From positions 1 to 7,637 of the forward strand of contig JAUVJB010000143.1 in assembly GCA_030592465.1 (NCBI GenBank): a DNA stretch of 7,637 nt, in the 5' to 3' direction. Positions 1-5,751 of this stretch are shown in pieces. The stretch is from Bacteroidota bacterium. Lineage in GTDB: Bacteria > Bacteroidota > Bacteroidia > Bacteroidales > B39-G9. A program made the translations under genes and the position numbers. The notes below the pieces were generated by a model. That model did not search any database, was not told the origin of the DNA, and saw only the letters and a program-made list of their open reading frames with translations. Within the stretch, counting starts at the first letter, position 1, and every line of letters starts with the position of its first letter.

Positions 1-104
1 ATTGCTTTGCAAGTTTCACAAGGTAAACTTTAGCCTTTAGCCTTTTAGTTTTAATAAATTTTTAGAGTTATATTATTAAACCATTACTTTTTGAGAGGAT
101 ACTA
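1..104 (+). repeat. Interspersed repeat, copy A (without the 87-bp segment)
   Basis: This stretch matches 6183-6259 plus 6347-6373 at 102 of 104 positions; the differences are at 21 (A versus G at 6203) and 97 (G versus T at 6366). It begins at or before the window edge, so its left boundary is not visible. It contains a TTTCACAAGGTAAAC motif and a run of degenerate TTTAGCC units (about 28-50). Compared with the other copy it lacks 87 bp between 77 and 78. No coding sequence is seen in it. Similarity to the other copy stops at 104. Confidence 0.9.
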
Positions 105-175
105 TATTACTTCATATCATTAACATTTTTATTTCATCTCATAAATAAAATATTTTTTAAATTGATTAATTTTAG

Positions 176-183
176 TAAATTTG
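176..183 (+). promoter_or_regulatory. Candidate Bacteroidota -7 box (TAAATTTG)
   Basis: TAAATTTG fits the TAnnTTTG -7 consensus of Bacteroidota and lies 26 bp before the ATG at 210, a plausible distance for a short leader. No TTTG -33 box is seen at the usual spacing; the nearest TTG (162-164) is too close. This is therefore only a half-supported promoter for the lipoprotein gene. Confidence 0.35.
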
Positions 184-209
184 TATAAAATGATTTTAAT
201 ATGTAAAAT

Positions 210-1034
210 ATGAAACAAATATCTCTATTCACTAAAATTGCATTTTTACTAATAAGCTTAGTAATTATTAGTTCATGTGTTAACGATAACACTGAAAAAA
301 AGAAAAATATAGATAAGTCTATTACAGAACAACAAAATAAGCAAAAAATTATTTTTAAATTACCTTCACCTGTCGAATTATATGTCTTTTTGCATGATAA
401 TAAAGCGGCATATAATAAAGATATTTTAAACTCAACTGAAAACAGCAATAAATACTATACTAATTATAGTAAATTAATAAATTTTGGAATTTACGCTTCT
501 GACTTAGCTTATTGTACTGTTTATGGGAAAACACAAGAGACTTTTGTTTATTTTAAAACAACTAAAGCCTTAGGTGAAGACCTCGGACTTAACGAAGGTT
601 TTAACGAGATAATAATTAAACGAATTGAAAAAAATCAATACAGGACAGACTCTTTGTATCAAATAACAATGGATGCATATTGGGATGCTTGTACCTATCT
701 TGAGGACCTTGGCGAAAATAAAAAATTGTCGTTGATATTAGCAGGCGGTTGGCTTGAAAGTTTACACATAGCTGTAAACTCAGTTGATAAATTTTCACCT
801 GACAACAATATTGTTATCCGAATTGCCGAACAACAATTATTATTGGAAAATTTAATCGGCTCTTTTCAATCACTTGATAAAGATAAACAAACTCAACAAA
901 TGTTAGACAAATTAACTGAACTTCAAATTTCTTTTGATAAACTTTACGATAATACTGATGTAATTATCACAAAAGAACAATTTAATGAGATTGCAAACAA
1001 GATTGAAGATATTCGTAATCAATTAATTAATTAA
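210..1034 (+). CDS. Lipoprotein of unknown function, conserved-type in Bacteroidota
   Basis: The 274-residue product starts with a lipoprotein signal peptide: KQ at residues 2-3, a hydrophobic core at about 10-20, and the lipobox ISSC with the acylated cysteine at residue 23. A polar, Lys/Asn/Gln-rich linker (24-47) follows, then a body that looks mainly helical (49-274). Notable stretches are LPSPVEL (51-57), GIYASDLAY (93-101), a YW pair (157-158) and LAGGWLES (177-184). From memory this pattern matches an uncharacterised family of Bacteroidota lipoproteins, but I could not check this and I know no function. The mature protein should be anchored to a membrane of the envelope. The start ATG is fixed by the signal peptide; no Shine-Dalgarno sequence is present, as is usual in this phylum. 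The next gene begins 69 bp downstream on the same strand, so co-transcription is plausible. Confidence 0.85.
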   Translation: MKQISLFTKIAFLLISLVIISSCVNDNTEKKKNIDKSITEQQNKQKIIFKLPSPVELYVFLHDNKAAYNKDILNSTENSNKYYTNYSKLINFGIYASDLAYCTVYGKTQETFVYFKTTKALGEDLGLNEGFNEIIIKRIEKNQYRTDSLYQITMDAYWDACTYLEDLGENKKLSLILAGGWLESLHIAVNSVDKFSPDNNIVIRIAEQQLLLENLIGSFQSLDKDKQTQQMLDKLTELQISFDKLYDNTDVIITKEQFNEIANKIEDIRNQLIN

Positions 1035-1065
1035 TTTTTATCGATAATAATATTTTATTGAATAA

Positions 1066-1081
1066 TCTCGAGTACTCGGGA
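1066..1081. repeat. Short palindrome between the two exported-protein genes
   Basis: The core CGAGTACTCG (1069-1078) is a perfect 10-bp palindrome, and the flanks extend it to 16 bp with one mismatched pair (T1068/G1079). It lies in the 69-bp gap before the gene at 1104. It has no following T-run, so a terminator role is not supported. It could be an operator or a minimal repeat unit. Confidence 0.5.
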
Positions 1082-1103
1082 ATAAAATTTAAAAAGAATC
1101 AAA

Positions 1104-1724
1104 ATGAAGACAAAATTAATTTTTAAAATATTTTTCTTAACAATAATTTTCATTAATATATCAAGTTATTCTTTTTCACAACGTTGTGACAAAAAGAAAT
1201 TTTATAGCAAACAAGATCTTGGCAAATATGATTATCGAGGACAATCTAGTTATTCGTTATTATCTCCCAGTGATACTGTTAGACTAAAAATTGTTGTTTA
1301 TTCCGGACAAGATTACAGAATTTTTGTTGCTTGCGATCCTGTTTTGGGACAAGTTGAATATAAAATTATTCAACAAATTAAAAAACGAAAAAAAATTATT
1401 AAAGATATTATTAGTGAAGACGTACCTATTTACAAAAAAGATGAAAATGGCGAATATGTAATTGATGACTGGGGCGATTATATTGAAGAGAGCTCAAAAA
1501 CAGTATATGATACAATATGGGGCACTAAAAAATACATTGTGAAAAAACTTTTATTTAGTAACTTAAACAAAACCGAAAAATACTGGGAACAAAAAGTAAA
1601 AAAAACACAAGTTTTAATTATTGAAGTTATTGTGCCTAAAGGCGATGGAGATATTGCAGGATGCTCAAGTATATTAATCGGTCATAAATCATCGAGAAAA
1701 AAACCAACTTACAAAAAGTTGTAA
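1104..1724 (+). CDS. Secreted protein of unknown function
   Basis: The 206-residue product has a Sec signal peptide (1-26) with a long hydrophobic core and the ending SYSFSQ, a cleavage context frequent in Bacteroidota, so the mature protein probably starts at Arg27. It is not a lipoprotein. The mature part looks beta-rich: SPSDTVRLKIVVYSGQDYR (55-73), then FVACDPVLG (75-83), and near the end LIIEVIVP and GCSSILIGHK (186-195). Between these lies a charged, Lys-rich and Trp-containing segment. Cysteines 28 and 187 lie near the two ends. The beginning and end motifs recall a small uncharacterised Bacteroidota family of exported proteins, by memory only. It follows the lipoprotein gene by 69 bp on the same strand; both being exported supports, but does not prove, a shared role. 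Confidence 0.8.
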   Translation: MKTKLIFKIFFLTIIFINISSYSFSQRCDKKKFYSKQDLGKYDYRGQSSYSLLSPSDTVRLKIVVYSGQDYRIFVACDPVLGQVEYKIIQQIKKRKKIIKDIISEDVPIYKKDENGEYVIDDWGDYIEESSKTVYDTIWGTKKYIVKKLLFSNLNKTEKYWEQKVKKTQVLIIEVIVPKGDGDIAGCSSILIGHKSSRKKPTYKKL

Positions 1725-1738
1725 TTAATAATTATTTT

Positions 1739-1850
1739 TTAGTAGTGTCCGATTAAAAATCTATTAATTTAATAAAGACCCTCTTATATCACATAAATCA
1801 ACACAAAAAATTAATTTGGGCTTATATTTTCAATCCGAAGCATCAAGATT
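1739..1850. repeat. Gene-free stretch, possible insertion-sequence end remnant
   Basis: The segment starting TAGTAGTGTCCGATTAAAA (1740-1758) looks like the terminal sequence of Bacteroidota IS4-type elements as I remember them. The AT-rich stretch that follows, with TTAATTTGGGCTTATATTTT (1811-1830), resembles the leader before such transposases. No transposase coding sequence and no opposite end are present, so at most this is a solo end or a small non-autonomous remnant. The call rests on memory of the motif, not on a comparison within the window. Confidence 0.25.
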
Positions 1851-1851
1851 A

Positions 1852-1962
1852 AATAGAACGCAGATTTTTTATGATTTATTATCCGCCAGCTGGCGGACTG
1901 ATTATTAGTACTTTAAAAAATCATAAGTAATCATAAACAATCAGCGTTATCAGCGTTCTATT
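1852..1962. repeat. 111-bp palindromic repeat with a nested 16-bp palindrome
   Basis: The ends AATAGAACGC (1852-1861) and GCGTTCTATT (1953-1962) are exact inverted repeats. Pairing continues inward in broken form: the left TTTTTTATGATTTA matches the right TAATCATAAACAATC region. The right arm carries an extra repeated unit, with CAGCGTTAT followed by CAGCGTTCT. In the loop sits the perfect palindrome TCCGCCAGCTGGCGGA (1882-1897). I recall similar AGAACGC/GCGTTCT intergenic repeats in many Bacteroidota genomes. No gene is present here. Confidence 0.8.
1882..1897. repeat. TCCGCCAGCTGGCGGA palindrome, copy 1
   Basis: This is a perfect 16-bp palindrome, GC-rich in an AT-rich setting. An identical copy lies at 3716-3731, a variant with a different centre at 3651-3666, and a partial copy at 5733-5743. 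As a hairpin it gives a 6-bp stem with an AGCT loop. Confidence 0.9.
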
Positions 1963-1963
1963 T

Positions 1964-1977
1964 TTGTCGGACGACAA
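1964..1977. repeat. TTGTCG-GA-CGACAA hairpin
   Basis: Six-base arms (1964-1969 and 1972-1977) flank a two-base loop, directly after the 111-bp palindromic repeat and 11 bp before the next element. A T-run (1984-1988) follows seven bases after the stem, too far away and too late to call it a standard terminator. Confidence 0.5.
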
Positions 1978-1988
1978 TAATTGTTTTT

Positions 1989-2128
1989 ATTAATGAGTCC
2001 ACTGCGAAAAGCCGCTAAGCGGTTAATTTTGCAAAAAACTAAAATGTATGAATCTGTACATCAGTCTATTACAAATCCGCTAAGCGGCTAAAAATTGATA
2101 ATTATAGTATTCATAGTGACTCATTAAT
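1989..2128. repeat. 140-bp element with terminal inverted repeats and two CCGCTAAGCGG hairpins
   Basis: ATTAATGAGTC (1989-1999) and GACTCATTAAT (2118-2128) are exact 11-bp inverted repeats. Three more pairs follow if one base (C2000) is bulged. Inside are two copies of CCGCTAAGCGG, at 2012-2022 and 2077-2087, each able to form a 4-bp GC stem with a TAA loop. There is no coding capacity. The layout is that of a miniature palindromic element; no clear target duplication is seen. It ends 42 bp before the start of the next gene. Confidence 0.65.
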
Positions 2129-2170
2129 TGTTAATTTTAAACAGAATTATTATCAAATATCAACATACAA

Positions 2171-2845
2171 ATGATAAAGTACCTGTTATTTTTTATCAAT
2201 ATCATTTTTTTAGTTTCTTGTTCAAATAACAATATTAATTCAACAAACTTTAAATTAAAACAAGGCGATTTGCTTTTTCAAGACATTGACTGCGGGACTT
2301 TTTGTGATGCTATTGAAAAAGTAACAACAGGTTATAACGGGTCAAATTTTTCACATGTTGGTGTTGTAGTTAGAAATGACAAAAATAAATTTATTGTTAT
2401 TGAAGCTATTTTAAAAGGTGTAAGTTGTACTCCTATTGACACTTTTTTAAATCGCAGTATTAATTCACAAAACAAACCTAAAGTTGTTGTTGGTAGGCTC
2501 AAAACTAAATATCAAAAATCTATTTCAGATGCAATAACACGAGCTTTCAAATTAAAAGGCAAACCGTATGATAATATTTTCAGTATAAATGATAGTGCTT
2601 ATTACTGCTCTGAGCTTGTTTATAAAATATTTTTATACAACAATAAACCAATATTCAAGTTAAGCCCAATGACTTTTAAAGACCCTGAAACAAATAAAAC
2701 TTTTCCTGCATGGCAAAAATATTACAAAAAATTGCAAGTAAATATTCCTGAAGATAAATTGGGTATCAATCCCGGCAGTATTTCCTGTTCAAAAGCCATT
2801 AATATTGTTTATGTCTATGGTTACCCATCGGGTTGGGTAAAGTAA
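2171..2845 (+). CDS. YiiX/YebB-like NlpC/P60-type lipoprotein (permuted papain-like fold)
   Basis: The 224-residue product has a lipoprotein signal peptide ending in LVSC with Cys17. The mature domain opens with the family hallmark QGDLLFQD (31-38). It continues with SHVGVVV carrying the likely catalytic His62, then VIEA with Glu78, and YYCSELVY (144-151) with the likely nucleophile Cys146 and Glu148. GKPYDNIF (130-137), just before the cysteine, also fits. This His-before-Cys order is that of the circularly permuted NlpC/P60 group (YiiX/YebB-like, peptidase C92). Known members are thought to act as cysteine peptidases, amidases or lipid-directed hydrolases; the substrate here cannot be told. 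All key residues are present, so activity is likely. It should be membrane-anchored on the periplasmic side. Extra cysteines (41, 45, 86, 207) could form disulfides. It is the upstream neighbour of the FAH gene (89-bp gap). Confidence 0.88.
   Translation: MIKYLLFFINIIFLVSCSNNNINSTNFKLKQGDLLFQDIDCGTFCDAIEKVTTGYNGSNFSHVGVVVRNDKNKFIVIEAILKGVSCTPIDTFLNRSINSQNKPKVVVGRLKTKYQKSISDAITRAFKLKGKPYDNIFSINDSAYYCSELVYKIFLYNNKPIFKLSPMTFKDPETNKTFPAWQKYYKKLQVNIPEDKLGINPGSISCSKAINIVYVYGYPSGWVK
2821..2840. repeat. TTACCCA/TGGGTAA hairpin at the 3' end of the YiiX-like gene
   Basis: Seven-base perfect arms (2821-2827 and 2834-2840) enclose a six-base loop and end three bases before the stop codon at 2843-2845. 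No T-run follows, so it is not a canonical intrinsic terminator. It may protect the mRNA 3' end or be chance. Confidence 0.4.
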
Positions 2846-2862
2846 AAACAGGAAGGTTTAAG

Positions 2863-2892
2863 TTTGAGGTTTAAGGTTTTAAATTACTTTTG
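2863..2892 (+). promoter_or_regulatory. Candidate Bacteroidota promoter for the FAH gene
   Basis: TTTG at 2863-2866 fits the -33 element and TACTTTTG at 2885-2892 fits the TAnnTTTG -7 element. The 18-bp spacing is close to that of known Bacteroides promoters. The start codon lies 42 bp after the -7 box. The elements fall within low-complexity repeat-like DNA (GGTTTAA-type units and CTTTTGTCTTTATA-type units), so chance matching is a risk. Confidence 0.5.
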
Positions 2893-2934
2893 TCTTTATA
2901 CCTCTGTCTTTTATCTTGTTAAAAACATCAACAC

Positions 2935-3546
2935 ATGAAAATAGTTTGTATATGTCGAAATTATATTGACCACATAAATGAATTTAAAAGTGAAAAGCCA
3001 AAAGAACCTCTGTTTTTTCTTAAGCCTGAAACTGCATTAATTAAAAATAACAGACCTTTTTTTTATCCTGATTTCTCAAATCAAATAGATTATGAGACAG
3101 AAATTGTAATAAAGATATGTAAACTCGGGAAAAATATTCAAACAAAATTTGCACATCGTTACTATAATGACATTGCAATAGGTATTGACTTTACTGCACG
3201 CGATATTCAACAAAATGCAATAAAAAAAGGACTGCCGTGGGAAACATCAAAAGTATTTGACGGAGCAGCTCCAATAAGCAAATTTATTAACAAATCGGAC
3301 TTTGTAAATATTAATGATATAAATTTCGGATTAAGTTTAAATAATAAAATTGTACAAAAGGCTAACACAAAAGATATGCTTTTCTCATTTGATGAGATAA
3401 TAGCATATATGTCAAAATTTTTAACACTAAAGATGGGCGACTTAATTTTCACAGGCACACCGTCGGGTGTTGGACCTGTAAAAATTGGGGATCACCTTCA
3501 AGCAGCAATTGAAAATAATATATTACTTGATTTTTATGTAAGATGA
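2935..3546 (+). CDS. Fumarylacetoacetate hydrolase family protein, FAHD1/YcgM-like
   Basis: The 203-residue protein is a single FAH domain of the short type. The N-terminal RNYIDHINE (8-16) holds the His13/Glu16 pair matching the catalytic HxxE of FAHD1. FLKPE (28-32) follows, then YETEIVI with metal ligands Glu54 and Glu56, and GIDFTARDIQ (83-92) with the third ligand Asp85. The KKGLPWETSKVFDGAAP stretch (97-113) holds Lys106. The C-terminal GDLIFTGTPSGVGPV (168-182) is the family signature. Members bind Mg2+ or Mn2+ and act on oxaloacetate or acylpyruvates (decarboxylation, hydrolysis or keto-enol tautomerisation). All expected active-site residues are present, so it is probably a cytoplasmic enzyme acting on oxaloacetate-like compounds; the exact substrate is inferred. 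It ends in TGA, which shows that TGA is read as stop here. No pathway partner lies next to it. Confidence 0.93.
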   Translation: MKIVCICRNYIDHINEFKSEKPKEPLFFLKPETALIKNNRPFFYPDFSNQIDYETEIVIKICKLGKNIQTKFAHRYYNDIAIGIDFTARDIQQNAIKKGLPWETSKVFDGAAPISKFINKSDFVNINDINFGLSLNNKIVQKANTKDMLFSFDEIIAYMSKFLTLKMGDLIFTGTPSGVGPVKIGDHLQAAIENNILLDFYVR

Positions 3547-3612
3547 TTATTTAATGTTTGTATGACAACTAAGAAACGCTTACTTTTTTTAATATATATG
3601 ATAATTATACAA

Positions 3613-3644
3613 ATTAATGAATTGCCAAATTGTTAAATTGTTAA
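3613..3644 (+). repeat. Octamer tandem array ATTGTTAA, forward
   Basis: In 8-bp register the units are ATTAATGA (3613, degenerate), ATTGCCAA (3621), ATTGTTAA (3629) and ATTGTTAA (3637). The last three pair with an inverted set at 3693-3716. It lies in the gap between the convergent FAH and coiled-coil lipoprotein genes. Confidence 0.7.
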
Positions 3645-3716
3645 AACTTGTCCGACTGCCGGCGGATTGCTATTCCCCATATTAGTTGTATTTCAACAAT
3701 TTAACAATTGGGCAAT
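3621..3716. repeat. Long inverted repeat with 22-bp arms
   Basis: The arms 3621-3642 and 3695-3716 are complementary at 21 of 22 positions (one possible G-T pair), with a 52-base loop. The loop holds the palindrome variant TCCGACTGCCGGCGGA (3651-3666). A second pairing is possible between GGCGGATTGC (3661-3670) and GCAATCCGCC (3712-3721), which shares bases 3712-3716 with the long stem. It lies between two convergent genes, so it could end transcription from both sides, but no T-run follows the long stem itself. Confidence 0.85.
3651..3666. repeat. TCCGACTGCCGGCGGA, variant copy of the 16-bp palindrome
   Basis: It has the same length and the same ends (TCCG and GGCGGA) as TCCGCCAGCTGGCGGA, but with a different middle, so it is only partly self-complementary. 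It sits in the loop of the long inverted repeat. Confidence 0.6.
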
Positions 3717-3739
3717 CCGCCAGCTGGCGGATAGTTTTT
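3716..3739 (+). terminator. Possible intrinsic terminator for the FAH gene, palindrome copy 2
   Basis: The perfect palindrome TCCGCCAGCTGGCGGA (3716-3731) can form a 6-bp GC-rich stem with an AGCT loop and is followed three bases later by TTTTT. This resembles a rho-independent terminator for + strand transcripts. It is 170 bp past the FAH stop codon. The same palindrome at 1882 has no T-run, so termination may be incidental to a repeat. Confidence 0.4.
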
Positions 3740-3788
3740 AATCTCAGTATCAATAAATAAAGAAGATTATAGAATTTATTTTCATACA

Positions 3789-4637
3789 TTATTTAACTTC
3801 AATAACAAGATATTTTGACACACTCCAGAACTTTTTAGGATTGATTATTACAAGGCTGTCAACCTTATTTTCACCATAAATTTTATATGAATCAGAAGGG
3901 TGACTTGTTATTATTCTTGCTTTTTTCATTAATATTTCAATTGTTTTTGTTTGTGAAATATCAACCTTAGTAAAATAATCTTTATTAAAATCACGCATAA
4001 GTTTTCTCACCCCGCCTATTCCAACAAAACCTCCTTTTTTAGTAATAATTTTTTGTTGCTTTAATTCTTTGTCAGTACCAAAAACATAATATGCCGTATT
4101 TATTTCATTTTTTTGCTCTACAATAACTTTACTTTTTTGAGTATTTTCAAAAAATAATGTATCAATTGCTAAATAAAGACTATCAATTTTTATATTCAGC
4201 CCTGAGAGTTTATTTCTTAATTCGTTAATTTCTACATCTTTTTCTTTTAACTGAGTTTTGAGTCTGTCAATCATTACTTGAAATTCTGTTATTTTCAGAT
4301 TTGATGCTTTCAGTTTTTTACTCAATGATGTAATTATTTTTTTATTTTTAATCATCATATCATAAATTAATTTCACATCGTCCGAAATTTTATCTTTAAC
4401 ATCTTGCTTTAACTCAACATTTCCTTGAGTGCTTAAAGTAATAATCTTTTCTTTTTTCTTTATCTGCTCAAGGTTATCTGCAATATCATTTAATGACTTA
4501 ACAAAATCAGTTATTACAGAATCTTTTTGTTGCGAAGCTACAGTGAGACTGTCATTTTTCACTTGTAATTGCTCAACTTTTTGTTGATTACAAGCTACTA
4601 ATAATAAAATAGGGATAAATAATAGAAATTTTTTCAT
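3789..4637 (-). CDS. Coiled-coil lipoprotein of unknown function
   Basis: The 282-residue product starts with KK and a short hydrophobic stretch ending in the lipobox LVAC, with Cys16. A polar segment rich in Gln, Ser and Lys (17-60) is followed by long heptad-like helices, strongest at about 100-180 (for example LKTQLKEKDVEINELRNKLS at 126-145). The tail, from about 182, is globular: AYYVFGTDKEL, then KKGGFVGIGGVRKL, and near the end a HPSDSYKI stretch and a short beta-like finish. I recall similar coiled-coil plus YYxxGTxKEL proteins in many Bacteroidota, some annotated as adhesin-like, but nothing visible here shows binding. It is probably anchored in the envelope as a spacer or scaffold. 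The HD-domain gene lies 74 bp upstream on the same strand, so the two may form an operon. No Shine-Dalgarno sequence is seen. Confidence 0.85.
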   Translation of the reverse strand: MKKFLLFIPILLLVACNQQKVEQLQVKNDSLTVASQQKDSVITDFVKSLNDIADNLEQIKKKEKIITLSTQGNVELKQDVKDKISDDVKLIYDMMIKNKKIITSLSKKLKASNLKITEFQVMIDRLKTQLKEKDVEINELRNKLSGLNIKIDSLYLAIDTLFFENTQKSKVIVEQKNEINTAYYVFGTDKELKQQKIITKKGGFVGIGGVRKLMRDFNKDYFTKVDISQTKTIEILMKKARIITSHPSDSYKIYGENKVDSLVIINPKKFWSVSKYLVIEVK

Positions 4638-4711
4638 TATTATAAATTTAAATTGGTTTATTTAATAATTCACATTGTGTTTATATCATAACAAACTATA
4701 ATACAGTAAAT

Positions 4712-5509
4712 TTATTGTTCCACTTCTAAAACAGAAACATTTATAAAATCAATAACCCTATTATGAAGTTTCTTAACTTCATCATTATGAGGCAGATAAT
4801 CAAAAATTATATCTAAATATTTCTTATTTGCTACAATTTGTAAGGTACGTATAAAATTGATGTCAAAAACCCAGCCTATTTGCAAGAGCTTAAAATCGTT
4901 AAGTGTTTTTAAATTTTCAATTTTTGCTATTTTTTCAGACATTAAATCATTTAATACTTTTTCAGATATCTCAGGACTATCAGGCAAATTAAGTTCAATA
5001 GCGGGATTTTTTTCAGGATTTGAACGCGAATAATATTCAGTAACAACACGAAAGATATCACTTTTATCTGCATCACGAATTAATTTTGTGAACAAGAGGC
5101 ATTTTTCTGTTTCATTTTTAGGCAATTCAAGTTTGTTATGATATAAGATGCAACGCAAAATGAAATCGGCAGTAGAATTTTTAAGGTTTTTTAATACTTC
5201 TTTTTCACGTAAAACATTAATGCCAAGAATAGCATGATTCTCTGATTTGCTATCGACAAAAGTACGATATCGTGCATATTGCTCAAAGCGTCCGATGTCG
5301 TGAAACAAAGCTATTGTCTCGGCAAGATAGAGATCGTTTTGTTTTAAATTAATACTTTCCCCAATATCAATTATTGCTTTACATACATTATCTGTATGAA
5401 CTTTTTTAATATCAATGTTTTGTTGTAAATCTTCATCACCGGAATTAAAACTGTTTACATATTTAGTAAACCAATCTTTAAAAAAATCTAACTCTTCTTT
5501 TGTAATCAT
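4712..5509 (-). CDS. HD-domain metal-dependent phosphohydrolase
   Basis: The 265-residue cytoplasmic protein has no signal peptide or membrane segment. It carries the full HD superfamily set: His38 in KKVHTDNV, His70-Asp71 in LFHDIGRFEQY, His92 in SENHAILG, His124 in LYHNK, and Asp148 in RDADKSD. These residues bind one or two divalent metals and hydrolyse phosphoester bonds, often in nucleotides. The HDIGRFEQY-RYRTF wording belongs to a common stand-alone HD family of unknown substrate. The C-terminal third (about 155-265) is helical and unassigned. Because HxxHD-type spacing and extra histidines are present, both a nucleotide phosphohydrolase and a signalling phosphodiesterase are possible; nothing nearby decides between them. 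It is upstream of the coiled-coil lipoprotein gene (74-bp gap). The ATG at 5509 is preceded by AT-rich DNA with no ribosome binding site. Confidence 0.9.
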   Translation of the reverse strand: MITKEELDFFKDWFTKYVNSFNSGDEDLQQNIDIKKVHTDNVCKAIIDIGESINLKQNDLYLAETIALFHDIGRFEQYARYRTFVDSKSENHAILGINVLREKEVLKNLKNSTADFILRCILYHNKLELPKNETEKCLLFTKLIRDADKSDIFRVVTEYYSRSNPEKNPAIELNLPDSPEISEKVLNDLMSEKIAKIENLKTLNDFKLLQIGWVFDINFIRTLQIVANKKYLDIIFDYLPHNDEVKKLHNRVIDFINVSVLEVEQ

Positions 5510-5606
5510 TATCTTATATTTCTGAAATTATAAATGGAAAAAGGTAAATATACTTTGCATGGGCATATTTTGAACCTTTTTATGATATGGTTTTATACTT
5601 AATTAT

Positions 5607-5647
5607 ATTGTTATAATTGTTCAATTGCTCTATTGCTACATTGTTCT
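5607..5647 (+). repeat. Octamer tandem array ATTGYTNN
   Basis: Five units start at 5607, 5616, 5624, 5632 and 5640: ATTGTTAT, ATTGTTCA, ATTGCTCT, ATTGCTAC and ATTGTTCT. The ATTG is invariant, the fifth base is T or C, the sixth is T, and the last two vary. The first gap is 9 bp and the rest are 8 bp. It is the same register and core as the arrays at 3613-3644 and 3693-3716. Confidence 0.7.
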
Positions 5648-5675
5648 TTCTATAATACCTATATTTTAATAATTC

Positions 5676-5720
5676 ACCCCGTGAAATAATTCCAATTGCA
5701 TCAGGATTATTTCACGGGGT
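5676..5720. repeat. Palindromic repeat with 15-bp perfect arms (ACCCCGTGAAATAAT)
   Basis: The arms 5676-5690 and 5706-5720 are exactly complementary around a 15-base loop. The outer 12 bases differ from the palindrome ends at 6262-6273 and 6335-6346 by one base in each arm (C for T on the left, G for A on the right), which keeps the pairing. It belongs to the same family as the TTTCACAGGGT motifs of the 104-bp repeat. Confidence 0.85.
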
Positions 5721-5751
5721 AAAGCAATACGTCAGCTGGCGGATGAAACCA

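Noticed and set aside
134..448. Open frame of 104 codons on the minus strand
   Set aside because: It lies antisense to the lipoprotein gene and its promoter region, is low-complexity and hydrophobic, and has no recognisable domain. The + strand frame has a signal peptide and ordered motifs.
616..798. Minus-strand 60-codon open frame
   Set aside because: Wholly antisense to the lipoprotein gene, with no motif.
3207..3458. Minus-strand 83-codon open frame
   Set aside because: Wholly antisense to the FAH gene, whose catalytic motifs are complete across this span.
3613..3716. Octamer arrays as a CRISPR array
   Set aside because: Units are 8 bp with no spacers, partly inverted, and no cas gene is present.
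210..5509. A new defence or secretion system formed by the gene block
   Set aside because: The genes fall in separate directions and operons, and no nuclease, ATPase, transporter or other effector pattern is present; the HD enzyme alone is not enough.
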